A stretch of DNA of 40,100 bases from CAYPZT01 sp964415435. GTDB taxonomy: Bacteria > Patescibacteriota > Microgenomatia > UBA1406 > GWC2-37-13. Shown piece after piece: positions 16,222-23,889 of the stretch (positions are counted from its first letter, which is position 1; every line of letters begins with the position of its first letter). The translations under genes and the position numbers were made by a program. The stretch spans positions 1 to 40,100 of the forward strand of contig CAYPZT010000007.1 of NCBI GenBank assembly GCA_964415435.1. Reading direction: 5' to 3'. Below the pieces are notes generated by a model. That model was given only the letters and a program-made list of their open reading frames with translations. It had not been told where the DNA came from and searched no databases.

Positions 16222-17982
16222 TTACTGAAATTTTTCTAACTTCTCAACAACTCCGTTTAAAGGCGCGCTGTCTGTAACCACCTTTACAACCTGTTCTACT
16301 TCTATCGGTCTTCCATCAAAACGTAGGAGACGATTTTTCAGATGAATTCCTGTTTCCATTCGTAAAAGCTTGCCAAACTGACCCTGCATGTTCTGCTCTA
16401 CAAGAACATAGCGCTTGTCCTTGGTAAACAGCGGCTTTATTTTTTCTGCATCAAGAGGAAAAAGATGAGTAAAGTGAATATAGGCTGCCTTTGAGCCATT
16501 TTTTTCCAGCTCTCGCATTGCCTCAAGAATGATGCGCTTGTTGGACCCATACGAAACAAATACTGTCTGTGCAATATCCATATCTCCATATACCGTAGGC
16601 GCTTTAAAGTGTGTCGCTAAATATGTTTTCTCTTTGTTGTGTCTTTTTGTTACCTGCTCTATAGTGTCTTCTGCCGATTCCGTGGTATGACTGTCCGACT
16701 TGTGTTCATAGGAGTTGGCCTGATAAAATGCGCCCTTCATGCCTGGTATGAGCCTTTCAGATATCCCATCTTTTTCCGGTTTGTAACGTAGGTATGGCAA
16801 TGTAGTTGGTTCTTGTACCGTTTTACCCCGATCAACTGCAAAAGAAACGCCCAAATCATCCACGTATTTTTTAGAAATGGTCTCATGAGACTCCGAAAGC
16901 AACATATCAGAAAGAACAATCACGGGAGTCTGATAGATGTCCGCTAAGTTAAATGCCTCTGCCGAAAGGCTAACCATCTCTTCAACATCGCCCGGCGCAA
17001 GGACTATCTTCATAAACTCCCCGTGTCCCGCGTTTGCGGCAAATAGAATTTCGCCCTGTGCTGTCCACGTAGGCAGACCGGTTGCAGGTCCGGGTCGCTG
17101 CGAAAGAAATACTACAATAGGAAGCTCCGCCACCCCGGCGAAAGATAATGCTTCGACCATCAGGGAAAACCCACCGCCTGACGTTCCGACAGCTGAACGT
17201 ACGCCCGCAAATGAGGCGCCCAATGCAGTATTAATAACTGAAATTTCATCCTCGGCATGACGAACCACCATTCCCGTTTTCTCCTGCCACAGCGCAAGCA
17301 TCGTAAGTACTGTCGAAGAAGGAGTCATCGGGTAAGCTGAATAGAAACGGCAGTCACCAGCCACAGCACCAAGTGAGAAAGCATCGTTGCCTGTTATTAC
17401 GATTTTTGGCTCTGATTCACGGGCTGATAGATGAATTTTAGTATCTTCGGGATAATTGGCTTTTATATAGTCATATCCTTCCTTAGCAAAAGCCTTGTTG
17501 AAGTCCACAATCTTCTGGCCTTTTCTCTCGAACTGTTTCTCAAGCATCTTATCAAGAAGTGCGAGGTCGTTGCCGAGAATTGCAAGTGATGCACCAAGAG
17601 AGATGATGTTTCGCATTACCATTTGGCCCTGCAGTTTCTGCAATATATCGCGGAAAGGCACGGCTCGGCCAAGAAAACTGCCTTCGGGAGTAAAGTCGTT
17701 GGGATCATAAATCAGATGACTTTCAGAGGTCAACCTATGTTTATGGATTTCGAATGTTTCCTTATTAAGACAGACCAGACAGTCTATCTCATTTTTGAAG
17801 GCCGACACCTTCTCCTCAGAAAAAATAACTTCATATGCGTTATGACCGCCGCGGATAAGTGACGGATACTCAACATAGTCGAAGACATGATATCCAAGCT
17901 GAGAAATAATACGCGAAATGAGAGCTCCTGTTGTCAGGATCCCGTAACCCGCCTCTCCGCCTAGTTTCCAAGTATATTTCAT
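16222..17982 (-). CDS. korA: 2-oxoacid:ferredoxin oxidoreductase, fused gamma-alpha subunit (KorA-like)
   Basis: A 586 aa protein with two domains. The first roughly 190 residues form the gamma domain that binds CoA, starting with WKLGGEAGYGILTTG and YPSLIRGGHN. The alpha domain begins near residue 195 with GNDAFSLGAVAGDCRFYSAYPMTPSS and continues through the pyrimidine-binding region to the C-terminal domain. This gamma-alpha fusion is typical of 2-oxoglutarate and 2-oxoacid oxidoreductases. It pairs with the beta subunit encoded directly downstream. The start follows the small zinc-ribbon gene by three bases, and the ferredoxin that could accept its electrons is encoded one gene further upstream. 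Confidence 0.93.
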   Translation of the reverse strand: MKYTWKLGGEAGYGILTTGALISRIISQLGYHVFDYVEYPSLIRGGHNAYEVIFSEEKVSAFKNEIDCLVCLNKETFEIHKHRLTSESHLIYDPNDFTPEGSFLGRAVPFRDILQKLQGQMVMRNIISLGASLAILGNDLALLDKMLEKQFERKGQKIVDFNKAFAKEGYDYIKANYPEDTKIHLSARESEPKIVITGNDAFSLGAVAGDCRFYSAYPMTPSSTVLTMLALWQEKTGMVVRHAEDEISVINTALGASFAGVRSAVGTSGGGFSLMVEALSFAGVAELPIVVFLSQRPGPATGLPTWTAQGEILFAANAGHGEFMKIVLAPGDVEEMVSLSAEAFNLADIYQTPVIVLSDMLLSESHETISKKYVDDLGVSFAVDRGKTVQEPTTLPYLRYKPEKDGISERLIPGMKGAFYQANSYEHKSDSHTTESAEDTIEQVTKRHNKEKTYLATHFKAPTVYGDMDIAQTVFVSYGSNKRIILEAMRELEKNGSKAAYIHFTHLFPLDAEKIKPLFTKDKRYVLVEQNMQGQFGKLLRMETGIHLKNRLLRFDGRPIEVEQVVKVVTDSAPLNGVVEKLEKFQ

Positions 17983-17985
17983 ACG

Positions 17986-18159
17986 TTAATCGTAACAGCA
18001 CGGGTCTTTATAGCCGCAGTTTGGGCAAATAGACTCCTTGCCGCCGGGCATTCCTTGCAATGTTTCTAAACTACATGAGGGACATTCCCTTTCATTATTT
18101 CCCGTACCCGCAAGGTACGATTCATTATCAGTTTCATTTGGGATAGACCCTATTACCAT
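17986..18159 (-). CDS. Small zinc-ribbon-like protein, unknown function
   Basis: A 57 aa hypothetical protein with two Cys pairs, CPSC and CPNC, separated by about 16 residues, plus a C-terminal CC, as in rubredoxin-like or zinc-ribbon folds. The N-terminal third is polar and shows no signal peptide. The ATG at 18159 is preferred; another ATG lies two codons upstream. Either choice overlaps the ferredoxin gene by about 26-32 bases in another frame, in line with the overlaps elsewhere in the window. It sits between the ferredoxin and korA, so a role in iron/electron handling or in maturation of the oxidoreductase is possible but not shown. It is not recognised as a named family. Confidence 0.6.
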   Translation of the reverse strand: MVIGSIPNETDNESYLAGTGNNERECPSCSLETLQGMPGGKESICPNCGYKDPCCYD

Positions 18160-18406
18160 TCTCATCTTCAATAAGTATAGCAGCAACAGGGCATGCTTTT
18201 GCCGCTTCAATCAGCAAGTTAGGCGCTTCTTCATCTGCGCTTGCAAGAACTACGGACTTCGATTCACCATCAAGACCAAATGCTTTTGCCGCAACTGCAC
18301 TGCAGGTCGCAGCACCAATACACAGATCCCTATCGATACGTACGGTTAGCTTTCCTACCTTTACAGGGCCCGACGGATTGTTGAGGTCCTTTACCGCAAC
18401 GCTCAT
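18134..18406 (-). CDS. Single-cluster ferredoxin with three cysteines
   Basis: A 90 aa ferredoxin-fold protein. The cluster motif reads C29-I-G-A32-A-T-C35 and C72-P73, so the second ligand of the usual CxxCxxC...CP series is Ala. Only three cysteines are present in the whole protein. This matches ferredoxins that hold a [3Fe-4S] cluster or a [4Fe-4S] cluster with one open site. It begins with an ATGA overlap on the sufU stop and lies two genes upstream of korA. The simplest reading is that it receives its cluster from the adjacent SUF machinery and serves as electron partner of KorAB. The start chosen gives the natural N-terminus, and upstream in-frame ATGs fall inside sufU. Confidence 0.85.
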   Translation of the reverse strand: MSVAVKDLNNPSGPVKVGKLTVRIDRDLCIGAATCSAVAAKAFGLDGESKSVVLASADEEAPNLLIEAAKACPVAAILIEDENGNRVYPK

Positions 18407-18765
18407 ACTTTTTTGGTGACTTTTAACACTGCTTCCCATGAAAGGAGAGCACATTTTATCCTGTTTGGACTCAGATCTATACCGAGTAACTCTATGACTT
18501 TTTCCTTTCTAAGAACTTTTAGATCTTCCACTTTCTTTCCTTTTATGTATTCAGACAAAAGTGAGGCGGATGCCAAAGATATCGCACACCCATCCCCTGA
18601 GAATCCCACTTCATTAACTTTACCATCTCCGACAGAGATATCAAGTTGGAGCCTGTCCCCGCACAAAGGATTATTAACCACGACCGTCGCGTCCGCTTTC
18701 ACGAGCGGTTTGAAATTGCGAGGCGAGCGATAGTGATCGAGTATGATTTCCTGGTAAATAGACAT
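18403..18765 (-). CDS. sufU: SufU-type Fe-S cluster scaffold/zinc-dependent sulfurtransferase
   Basis: A 120 aa IscU/SufU-family protein that accepts persulfide sulfur from the cysteine desulfurase. The three conserved cysteines are seen in NNPLCGD, GDGCAIS and RIKCALLSW, with the Asp of LCGD as the fourth ligand. The spacing between the second and third Cys includes an extra stretch, as in SufU rather than IscU. The family N-terminus, YQEIILDHYRSPRNF, is intact. The gene follows sufS by four bases and its stop overlaps the ferredoxin start, giving a conventional sufS-sufU pair. Confidence 0.94.
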   Translation of the reverse strand: MSIYQEIILDHYRSPRNFKPLVKADATVVVNNPLCGDRLQLDISVGDGKVNEVGFSGDGCAISLASASLLSEYIKGKKVEDLKVLRKEKVIELLGIDLSPNRIKCALLSWEAVLKVTKKV

Positions 18766-18769
18766 AGAG

Positions 18770-20005
18770 TTAGCTCAAGGTTTTATCAACTTTCTTCAAG
18801 GCTACGATAAGTTTTTCCACATCGTCTGTCGTGTTGTAGAGATAAAAGCTCGCACGTGTAGTTGCCGGCGATCCCATAAATTCGTGCAAAGGCATTGCGC
18901 AGTGATGGCCGGCGCGGACTGCGATATTTTGCTCATCAAGTATATAGGCCACATCATGCGTATGTAATGTTTTAAAAGTAAAGGCCACTATTCCCCCCTT
19001 GTGTGACGGATCTGTCGGGCCGAGAATGCGGATATCTTCACCAAACTCCTCCTTCAATCTTCCCAAAGCATACGCTACCAGCATCTGCTCATGGGAACGG
19101 ATGGAATCCATACCGATTTTCTGAAGATATCGTATGGCTTCCTTGAGAGCGGAAACGCCTGCGATATCCGGAGTGCCCGCTTCAAACTTATGGGGAGGGT
19201 CTTTGTATAACGCCCTGTCAACATGGACTTCACTGATCATTTCCCCCCCGTACAGAAAGGGATACATTGACTCCAGAAGCTCATACCTTCCCCACAAGAT
19301 ACCTACACCAGTCGGTCCAAGCATTTTGTGGGATGAAAACGCAAGGAAATCGCATCCCAGCTCTTGTACATCTACTGGCATGTGAGGGACCGATTGGGCA
19401 GCATCAACTACTGTAATAATCGTGGGATTAATTTTTTTTGCCTGCGAAATAATCTCCTTTATGGGATTTATAGTCCCTAGAACGTTTGAAATATGCGTAA
19501 GACAGAGGAGCTTTGTCTTGGGGGTTATGATTCCCTCGAGTTTTATCGATCCATGGCTGTCTCTTATATCCAAATAGCCTTCTTTGTCGACATTAATCAC
19601 CTTAAAGTCAGCCATCGTCTCACCGGCAAGCACCTGCCATGGCACGAAATTAGAGTGGTGTTCCATAATACTTACGACTATCTCGTCACCCTTTCCGACT
19701 ATTTTTCTGCCCAGACCATATGCTATGAGGTTAAGGGATTCTGTTGTGTTTCGGGTAAATATTACTTCATTTGGACCTGCTGCTTTAATAAATGCGGCAA
19801 CAGCACTGCGTGTTTCTTCATATTCGGCAGTCGCCCGTTCTGAAATTTTATATATTCCTCGAAAAACGTTAGCTGAGTACTGTTCATAGTATTCCGACTC
19901 TTTCTGAATAACGGTCATTGGTTTCAAGGAAGTAGCGGTGGAATCAAGGTATATGAGAGATGGATCGTTCCTAAAAAGAGGAAAATCCTTTTTTAGATTC
20001 TTCAT
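18770..20005 (-). CDS. sufS: Cysteine desulfurase SufS
   Basis: A 411 aa PLP-dependent class V aminotransferase-fold enzyme that takes sulfur from cysteine for Fe-S cluster assembly. Key sites are MEHHSNFVPW (PLP-stacking His), VVDAAQSVPHMP (PLP-binding Asp), SSHKMLGPTG with the Schiff-base Lys, and RAGHHCAMP with the persulfide-forming Cys in the SufS-type RxGHHCA context. Length is normal. A TATAAT ends seven bases before the ATG, so the sufS-sufU-ferredoxin part can be transcribed independently of sufCBD lying 44 bases upstream. Confidence 0.96.
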   Translation of the reverse strand: MKNLKKDFPLFRNDPSLIYLDSTATSLKPMTVIQKESEYYEQYSANVFRGIYKISERATAEYEETRSAVAAFIKAAGPNEVIFTRNTTESLNLIAYGLGRKIVGKGDEIVVSIMEHHSNFVPWQVLAGETMADFKVINVDKEGYLDIRDSHGSIKLEGIITPKTKLLCLTHISNVLGTINPIKEIISQAKKINPTIITVVDAAQSVPHMPVDVQELGCDFLAFSSHKMLGPTGVGILWGRYELLESMYPFLYGGEMISEVHVDRALYKDPPHKFEAGTPDIAGVSALKEAIRYLQKIGMDSIRSHEQMLVAYALGRLKEEFGEDIRILGPTDPSHKGGIVAFTFKTLHTHDVAYILDEQNIAVRAGHHCAMPLHEFMGSPATTRASFYLYNTTDDVEKLIVALKKVDKTLS

Positions 20006-20012
20006 CCTTACA

Positions 20013-20018
20013 ATTATA
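20013..20018 (-). promoter_or_regulatory. -10 box of sufS (internal suf promoter)
   Basis: TATAAT on the minus strand, seven bases before the sufS ATG, in the 44-base gap after sufD. No convincing -35 was found at 16-18 bp. It divides the suf run into sufCBD and sufSU plus downstream genes. Confidence 0.55.
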
Positions 20019-20049
20019 CTTCATGCACGCTTAAGAACTGTGAGCTTCG

Positions 20050-20628
20050 TCACTGCATAATCTCAGTCTTCTCAGCAGGGGAAATGTAAGCGCTTACCCT
20101 ATCGATTACATCATCAATAAAACCTTTTACAAGTAACTTCTGCGCTTCATTTTTAGAAATACCGCGCGATTGCAAATAGTAAAGCTGATCCTCATTTAGC
20201 CTGCCTGTTGTTGATCCATGCGTGCAGAAAACATCATTGGCGAGGATCTCGAGAAACGGCTTGGACTCCACAAATGTGTCCTTCGATAAAATAAGATTTT
20301 GGTTTTTTTGATATGCATGACTGGTTTGCCCTTTCTTTTCGATACGGATAAGACCTTGATATATGAACTTTGATTCGTCATCAAAAACACCTTTTATGAG
20401 AAGATTGGAAGATGTACCTGGAGCATCATGGTGTTGAACAGTTTCTATATTAAAAATATCCTTTCCTTTCCCGACGAAGAGTCCGTAGATGTCGAGATCT
20501 ATTCCCTTCCCGCTCAGTCTGAACACGAATTTACCGGACAGGTTGTGAAAAAAGGCCACGTACTTTCCCGGCTTTTTCAGAACTATCTCTCTCTTCTTCT
20601 GTTTGTTCAGGTATACGAATTGTACCAT
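20050..20628 (-). CDS. sufD: SufD-like Fe-S assembly protein (short)
   Basis: A 192 aa member of the SufB/SufD family, which forms the SufBC2D scaffold complex. Only the C-terminal half of a usual SufD (around 400 aa or more) is present: beta-helix repeats, then NDVFCTHGSTTGRLNEDQL and YYLQSRGISKNEAQ, the most conserved SufD segment with its Cys-x-His-Gly and YLxSRG. Part of the large beta-helical core and the N-terminal helical domain are missing. Because the frame is open and flanked tightly by sufB (four bases) and sufS, this looks like a streamlined gene rather than a decaying one. It could still pair with SufB through its remaining strands. Confidence 0.85.
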   Translation of the reverse strand: MVQFVYLNKQKKREIVLKKPGKYVAFFHNLSGKFVFRLSGKGIDLDIYGLFVGKGKDIFNIETVQHHDAPGTSSNLLIKGVFDDESKFIYQGLIRIEKKGQTSHAYQKNQNLILSKDTFVESKPFLEILANDVFCTHGSTTGRLNEDQLYYLQSRGISKNEAQKLLVKGFIDDVIDRVSAYISPAEKTEIMQ

Positions 20629-20632
20629 GCTG

Positions 20633-22027
20633 TTAGCCTACACTTCCGGCCATCTCCAAATTGATAAGTCTGTTTAACTCTATCGAATACTCGAGCGGTA
20701 TTTCTTTCGTCACGGGTTTTATGAACCCATTGACCAATAACCCCTCAGCATCAGATTTACTGATGCCTCGTGACATAAGATAAAGTAATTTTTCCTCACC
20801 AAGCTTTTCTACTGTTGCCTCGTGTTGAACCTCCACTTCATTCTCCTTTATTTTCATGTACGGATATGTGTCTGATCGTGATTTTTCGTCAAGAAGGAGT
20901 GCGTCGCACGAAACATATACTGAACTATTTTTGGCTCCCGGCATGACCTGTACCAGTCCACGGTATGAAGTACGACCACCATCCTTCGAGATGGACTTTG
21001 AGACAATTCGCGAAGATGTATTGGGGGCAAAGTGAAACATCTTGGCGCCAGCGTCCTGATGCTGGTCCTGGCCGGCAAAAGCAATCGAAAGAACCTCACC
21101 GCGCGCACCTTTTCCGACAAGATACACGCTGGGATATTTCATTGTTACCTGACTGCCGAGATTACAGTCAATCCACTCCATAATTGAATTCTCGTCAGCC
21201 CGTGCTCTTTTCGTTACAAGGTTGTATACATTCTTACTCCAGTTCTGAACAGTGGTATATCGCACTTTTGCATTTTTATGAACAAAGATTTCAACTACAG
21301 CTGAATGTAAAGAATCTGTGGTGTACACGGGCGCAGTACACCCTTCAACATAATGAACATCAGATCCTTCTTCTGCAATAATAAGCGTCCTCTCGAACTG
21401 TCCAAACTTTTCTGCATTAATACGAAAATATGCCTGGAGTGGAAGGTTAACCTTTACTCCTTTGGGAACATATACAAAAGATCCACCAGACCAAACTGCT
21501 GAATTCAGTGCCGCGAATTTATTATCATGTGGAGGAATGAGGGTTCCGAAATATTTTTTTACGATGGCAGGATATCTTTTAAGTGCGGTATCCATATCAC
21601 AAAATAAAACACCGAGCTTATTAAGTTCTTTATTGATACTTTCATATACGACCTCGCTTTCGTACTGAGCGCTCACTCCTGCTAGAAACTTTTTTTCTGC
21701 TTCGGGAACCCCAATCCTGTCATAGGTTTCTTTAATTTCTTTCGGAAGATCTTCCCAAGAAGATGCATGTTTCTTTGTTGGCTTTATGTAGTAGTAAATC
21801 TCATTGAAATTAATCCGTGAAAGATCAGCTCCCCAGGTAGGCATCGATTTTTTCTTGAAGATTTCATAAGATTTCAGTCTGAAATCAGTCATCCACTTCG
21901 GCTCCTTTTTCATTGCTGAAATTTGCTCGACCACCTGAGTGTTTAACCCCTTACGGGCTTTGAAGGTATAGTTTTGCGGCATTGAGAATCCATAGCGATA
22001 TTCGAAATTTATGTCGGTTTTTGTCAT
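20633..22027 (-). CDS. sufB: Fe-S cluster assembly scaffold SufB
   Basis: A 464 aa SufB, the scaffold subunit on which Fe-S clusters are built together with SufC and SufD. The N-terminal helical region is followed by the long beta-helix. Family landmarks include AALNSAVWSGGSFVYVPKGV, EEGSDVHYVEGCTAP, GKGARGEVLSIAFAGQDQHQ, SSVYVSCDALLL with the conserved Cys, and VQHEATVEKLGEEKLLYLMS near the end. Full family length is retained, in contrast to SufD. It lies three bases after sufC and four before sufD, so the three are co-translated. Confidence 0.97.
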   Translation of the reverse strand: MTKTDINFEYRYGFSMPQNYTFKARKGLNTQVVEQISAMKKEPKWMTDFRLKSYEIFKKKSMPTWGADLSRINFNEIYYYIKPTKKHASSWEDLPKEIKETYDRIGVPEAEKKFLAGVSAQYESEVVYESINKELNKLGVLFCDMDTALKRYPAIVKKYFGTLIPPHDNKFAALNSAVWSGGSFVYVPKGVKVNLPLQAYFRINAEKFGQFERTLIIAEEGSDVHYVEGCTAPVYTTDSLHSAVVEIFVHKNAKVRYTTVQNWSKNVYNLVTKRARADENSIMEWIDCNLGSQVTMKYPSVYLVGKGARGEVLSIAFAGQDQHQDAGAKMFHFAPNTSSRIVSKSISKDGGRTSYRGLVQVMPGAKNSSVYVSCDALLLDEKSRSDTYPYMKIKENEVEVQHEATVEKLGEEKLLYLMSRGISKSDAEGLLVNGFIKPVTKEIPLEYSIELNRLINLEMAGSVG

Positions 22028-22030
22028 ATC

Positions 22031-22750
22031 TTAACCTGTAACTACTTTATCGTATCCCTGCTTTTCTATCTTTTCCGCCAAGGAATGATTCCCAACTTTC
22101 TTGAGCTCTCCGTTTACGATAACCAGCACCTTATCTGGCTTTAAATAATGGAGTATACGATTGTAATGAGTTATGACGATATACGTTTTTCGTGATTTGG
22201 TGTCCTTCAGAAATTTAGAAATTGTCCTTAGAGCATCGACATCAACGCCGGTATCAACCTCATCGAAGACTGCCAGTTCCTTGTCGAGAACTGCAGCCTG
22301 CAGTACTTCTAGTTTTTTCTTCTCCCCTCCTGAAGCACCTTCATTAAGAGATCGTGACAATAGTTCATCAGAAATTTTAAGTTTTTTTGCAAAAGCCGCT
22401 ACTTCTTTTCTTATGGCAAGCGGGTCTTTTTTGCCGAGCAATGCAAGTTGAAGAAGTTCTGCTATTCTTACTCCAGCAAGTGAAAGAGGTGATTGAAAAG
22501 AAAGAAAGATGCCTTTCTCCGCGCGTTTATCTGCCGCTAACTCTTGTATATCTTCGTTGTTAAAAACGATTTTGGATTTCCCATCGATCTCGTATTGCGG
22601 ATGTCCCATGATGGTGTAGGCAAGTGTAGATTTACCCGAGCCGTTTGGACCCATAACAGCATATATTTTTCCGGGCTCGAAATCGAAAGTTATATTTTTG
22701 AGGATTTGTTTCTTGCCGATTTTAACGGACAATTTTTTCAGTGAAAGCAT
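22031..22750 (-). CDS. sufC: Fe-S assembly ATPase SufC
   Basis: A 239 aa ABC-type ATPase that drives conformational change of the SufBCD complex. It shows Walker A GPNGSGKST, Q-loop FLSFQSPLSL, signature SGGEKKKLE, Walker B LAVFDEVDTGVDVDAL with the SufC-typical extension, and the switch His in VITHYN. The start is set at the ATG (22750), giving MLSLKKLSVKIGKK, which matches the SufC N-terminus. A GTG nine codons upstream is open but adds an uncharacteristic extension. Upstream, a weak -35/-10 pair (TTGCAT, 17 bases, TAAACT) is possible. It lies 69 bases after the tsaD stop and may also be reached by read-through. Confidence 0.95.
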   Translation of the reverse strand: MLSLKKLSVKIGKKQILKNITFDFEPGKIYAVMGPNGSGKSTLAYTIMGHPQYEIDGKSKIVFNNEDIQELAADKRAEKGIFLSFQSPLSLAGVRIAELLQLALLGKKDPLAIRKEVAAFAKKLKISDELLSRSLNEGASGGEKKKLEVLQAAVLDKELAVFDEVDTGVDVDALRTISKFLKDTKSRKTYIVITHYNRILHYLKPDKVLVIVNGELKKVGNHSLAEKIEKQGYDKVVTG

Positions 22751-22819
22751 CGCATTTTCAAATCTTTTAGTAACCACTAAGTTTACCTTAAATGAGCTCA
22801 GAATGCAATCCGAAAGAGC

Positions 22820-23887
22820 TTACTTTTGCCCCAGCTGGAGTCGAGCCACGCGGTCTATTTTATTGAAGTCGTTTTCGGCTACTGCCCTTTCCTGATTAAA
22901 ATAGGCGGCCAGCCCAATCATTACCGCATTATCACCTGTTAGATATTTATATGGGGGGAAATATACTGATCCATGATATTTCTTAACCAAAAACTTTAAC
23001 TTATTCCTTAAACGCATATTGGCACTCACTCCTCCGCCGAGAATCATTCGCGAGATACCGTATTTTTTAATTGCGAGTTCTGTTTTATTGATGAGTGAGT
23101 CGATAACTGCTTCCTGAAAAGAACTTGCAAGGTTACGAACGCTTTTTACTTTTTCCTGCTCATTTAATTTCTCCGTAAAGTAAAGAAAGGAAGTTTTAAG
23201 TCCCGAAAATGAAAATTCTATGATTGGCTGTTTATGGAGAGGTCGAGGAAACTTATACTCGTCTGCGTTTTTCACCTCTTCGGCAAGTCTTTCTATTACC
23301 GGTCCACCCGGATAACCCAATCCTATGAGTCTTGCCGCTTTGTCGAGCGCCTCGCCCGCAGCGTCATCACGCGTTTCACCTAAAAGTTTGAATACATTGT
23401 GTTTCTCAAATAAAACTAGTTGTGTGTGGCCTCCCGAAACAAGAAGGGCAAGATAAGGAAATTCAAATTCGCGTACCGGATTGCCTTTACTGTTTTGCAC
23501 AAAACTTGAGTAGATATGTCCTTCCAGATGATTCACAGGAATAATTTTTTTATTATGCTCAGCCGCAAGCTCTTTTGCTTTTTTGATCCCCACTTCAAGC
23601 GCAATGGCAAGACCGGGCCCGTACGTGACCGCAATATAATCAATACTCTCTATCGGCGACTCACTACCTGTGACCTTTCCAAATTTTTTCAATGTCTGCG
23701 TTATTACAAAATCAATTCTCTCTTCATGTGCTCTCTTGGCAACGGAAGGCATTATTCCGCCCCATTCTCTGTGAGTCTGGATCTGAGTGTAGTTTACGTA
23801 GGAAAGAACTCGTCTTCCTTGTGTCACCGCGGCAGCTGTTTCATCTGCAGATGTATCAATCGATAATATATAAGGTTCTTTTTTCAT
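22820..23887 (-). CDS. tsaD: tRNA N6-adenosine threonylcarbamoyltransferase TsaD
   Basis: A 355 aa Kae1/TsaD-family enzyme that transfers the threonylcarbamoyl group to A37 of ANN-decoding tRNAs. The N-terminus LSIDTSADETAAAV has Ala where most have Cys, a known variable position. The metal-binding His pair is in VNHLEGHIYS, with LLVSGGHTQLVL, the GEALDKAARLIGLGYPGG segment and GGGVSANMRLRN also intact. It starts two bases after the stop of the tsaC-tsaE fusion, so all the t6A activities seen here come from one transcript. TsaB, the usual bacterial partner of TsaD, is not in the window. Confidence 0.96.
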   Translation of the reverse strand: MKKEPYILSIDTSADETAAAVTQGRRVLSYVNYTQIQTHREWGGIMPSVAKRAHEERIDFVITQTLKKFGKVTGSESPIESIDYIAVTYGPGLAIALEVGIKKAKELAAEHNKKIIPVNHLEGHIYSSFVQNSKGNPVREFEFPYLALLVSGGHTQLVLFEKHNVFKLLGETRDDAAGEALDKAARLIGLGYPGGPVIERLAEEVKNADEYKFPRPLHKQPIIEFSFSGLKTSFLYFTEKLNEQEKVKSVRNLASSFQEAVIDSLINKTELAIKKYGISRMILGGGVSANMRLRNKLKFLVKKYHGSVYFPPYKYLTGDNAVMIGLAAYFNQERAVAENDFNKIDRVARLQLGQK

Positions 23888-23889
23888 AG

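Noticed and set aside
22760..22819. Strong promoter for sufC
   Set aside because: Only a weak TTGCAT/TAAACT pair is present, and the GTG start that would fit leaderless use lies just two bases after it; not listed as a separate feature.
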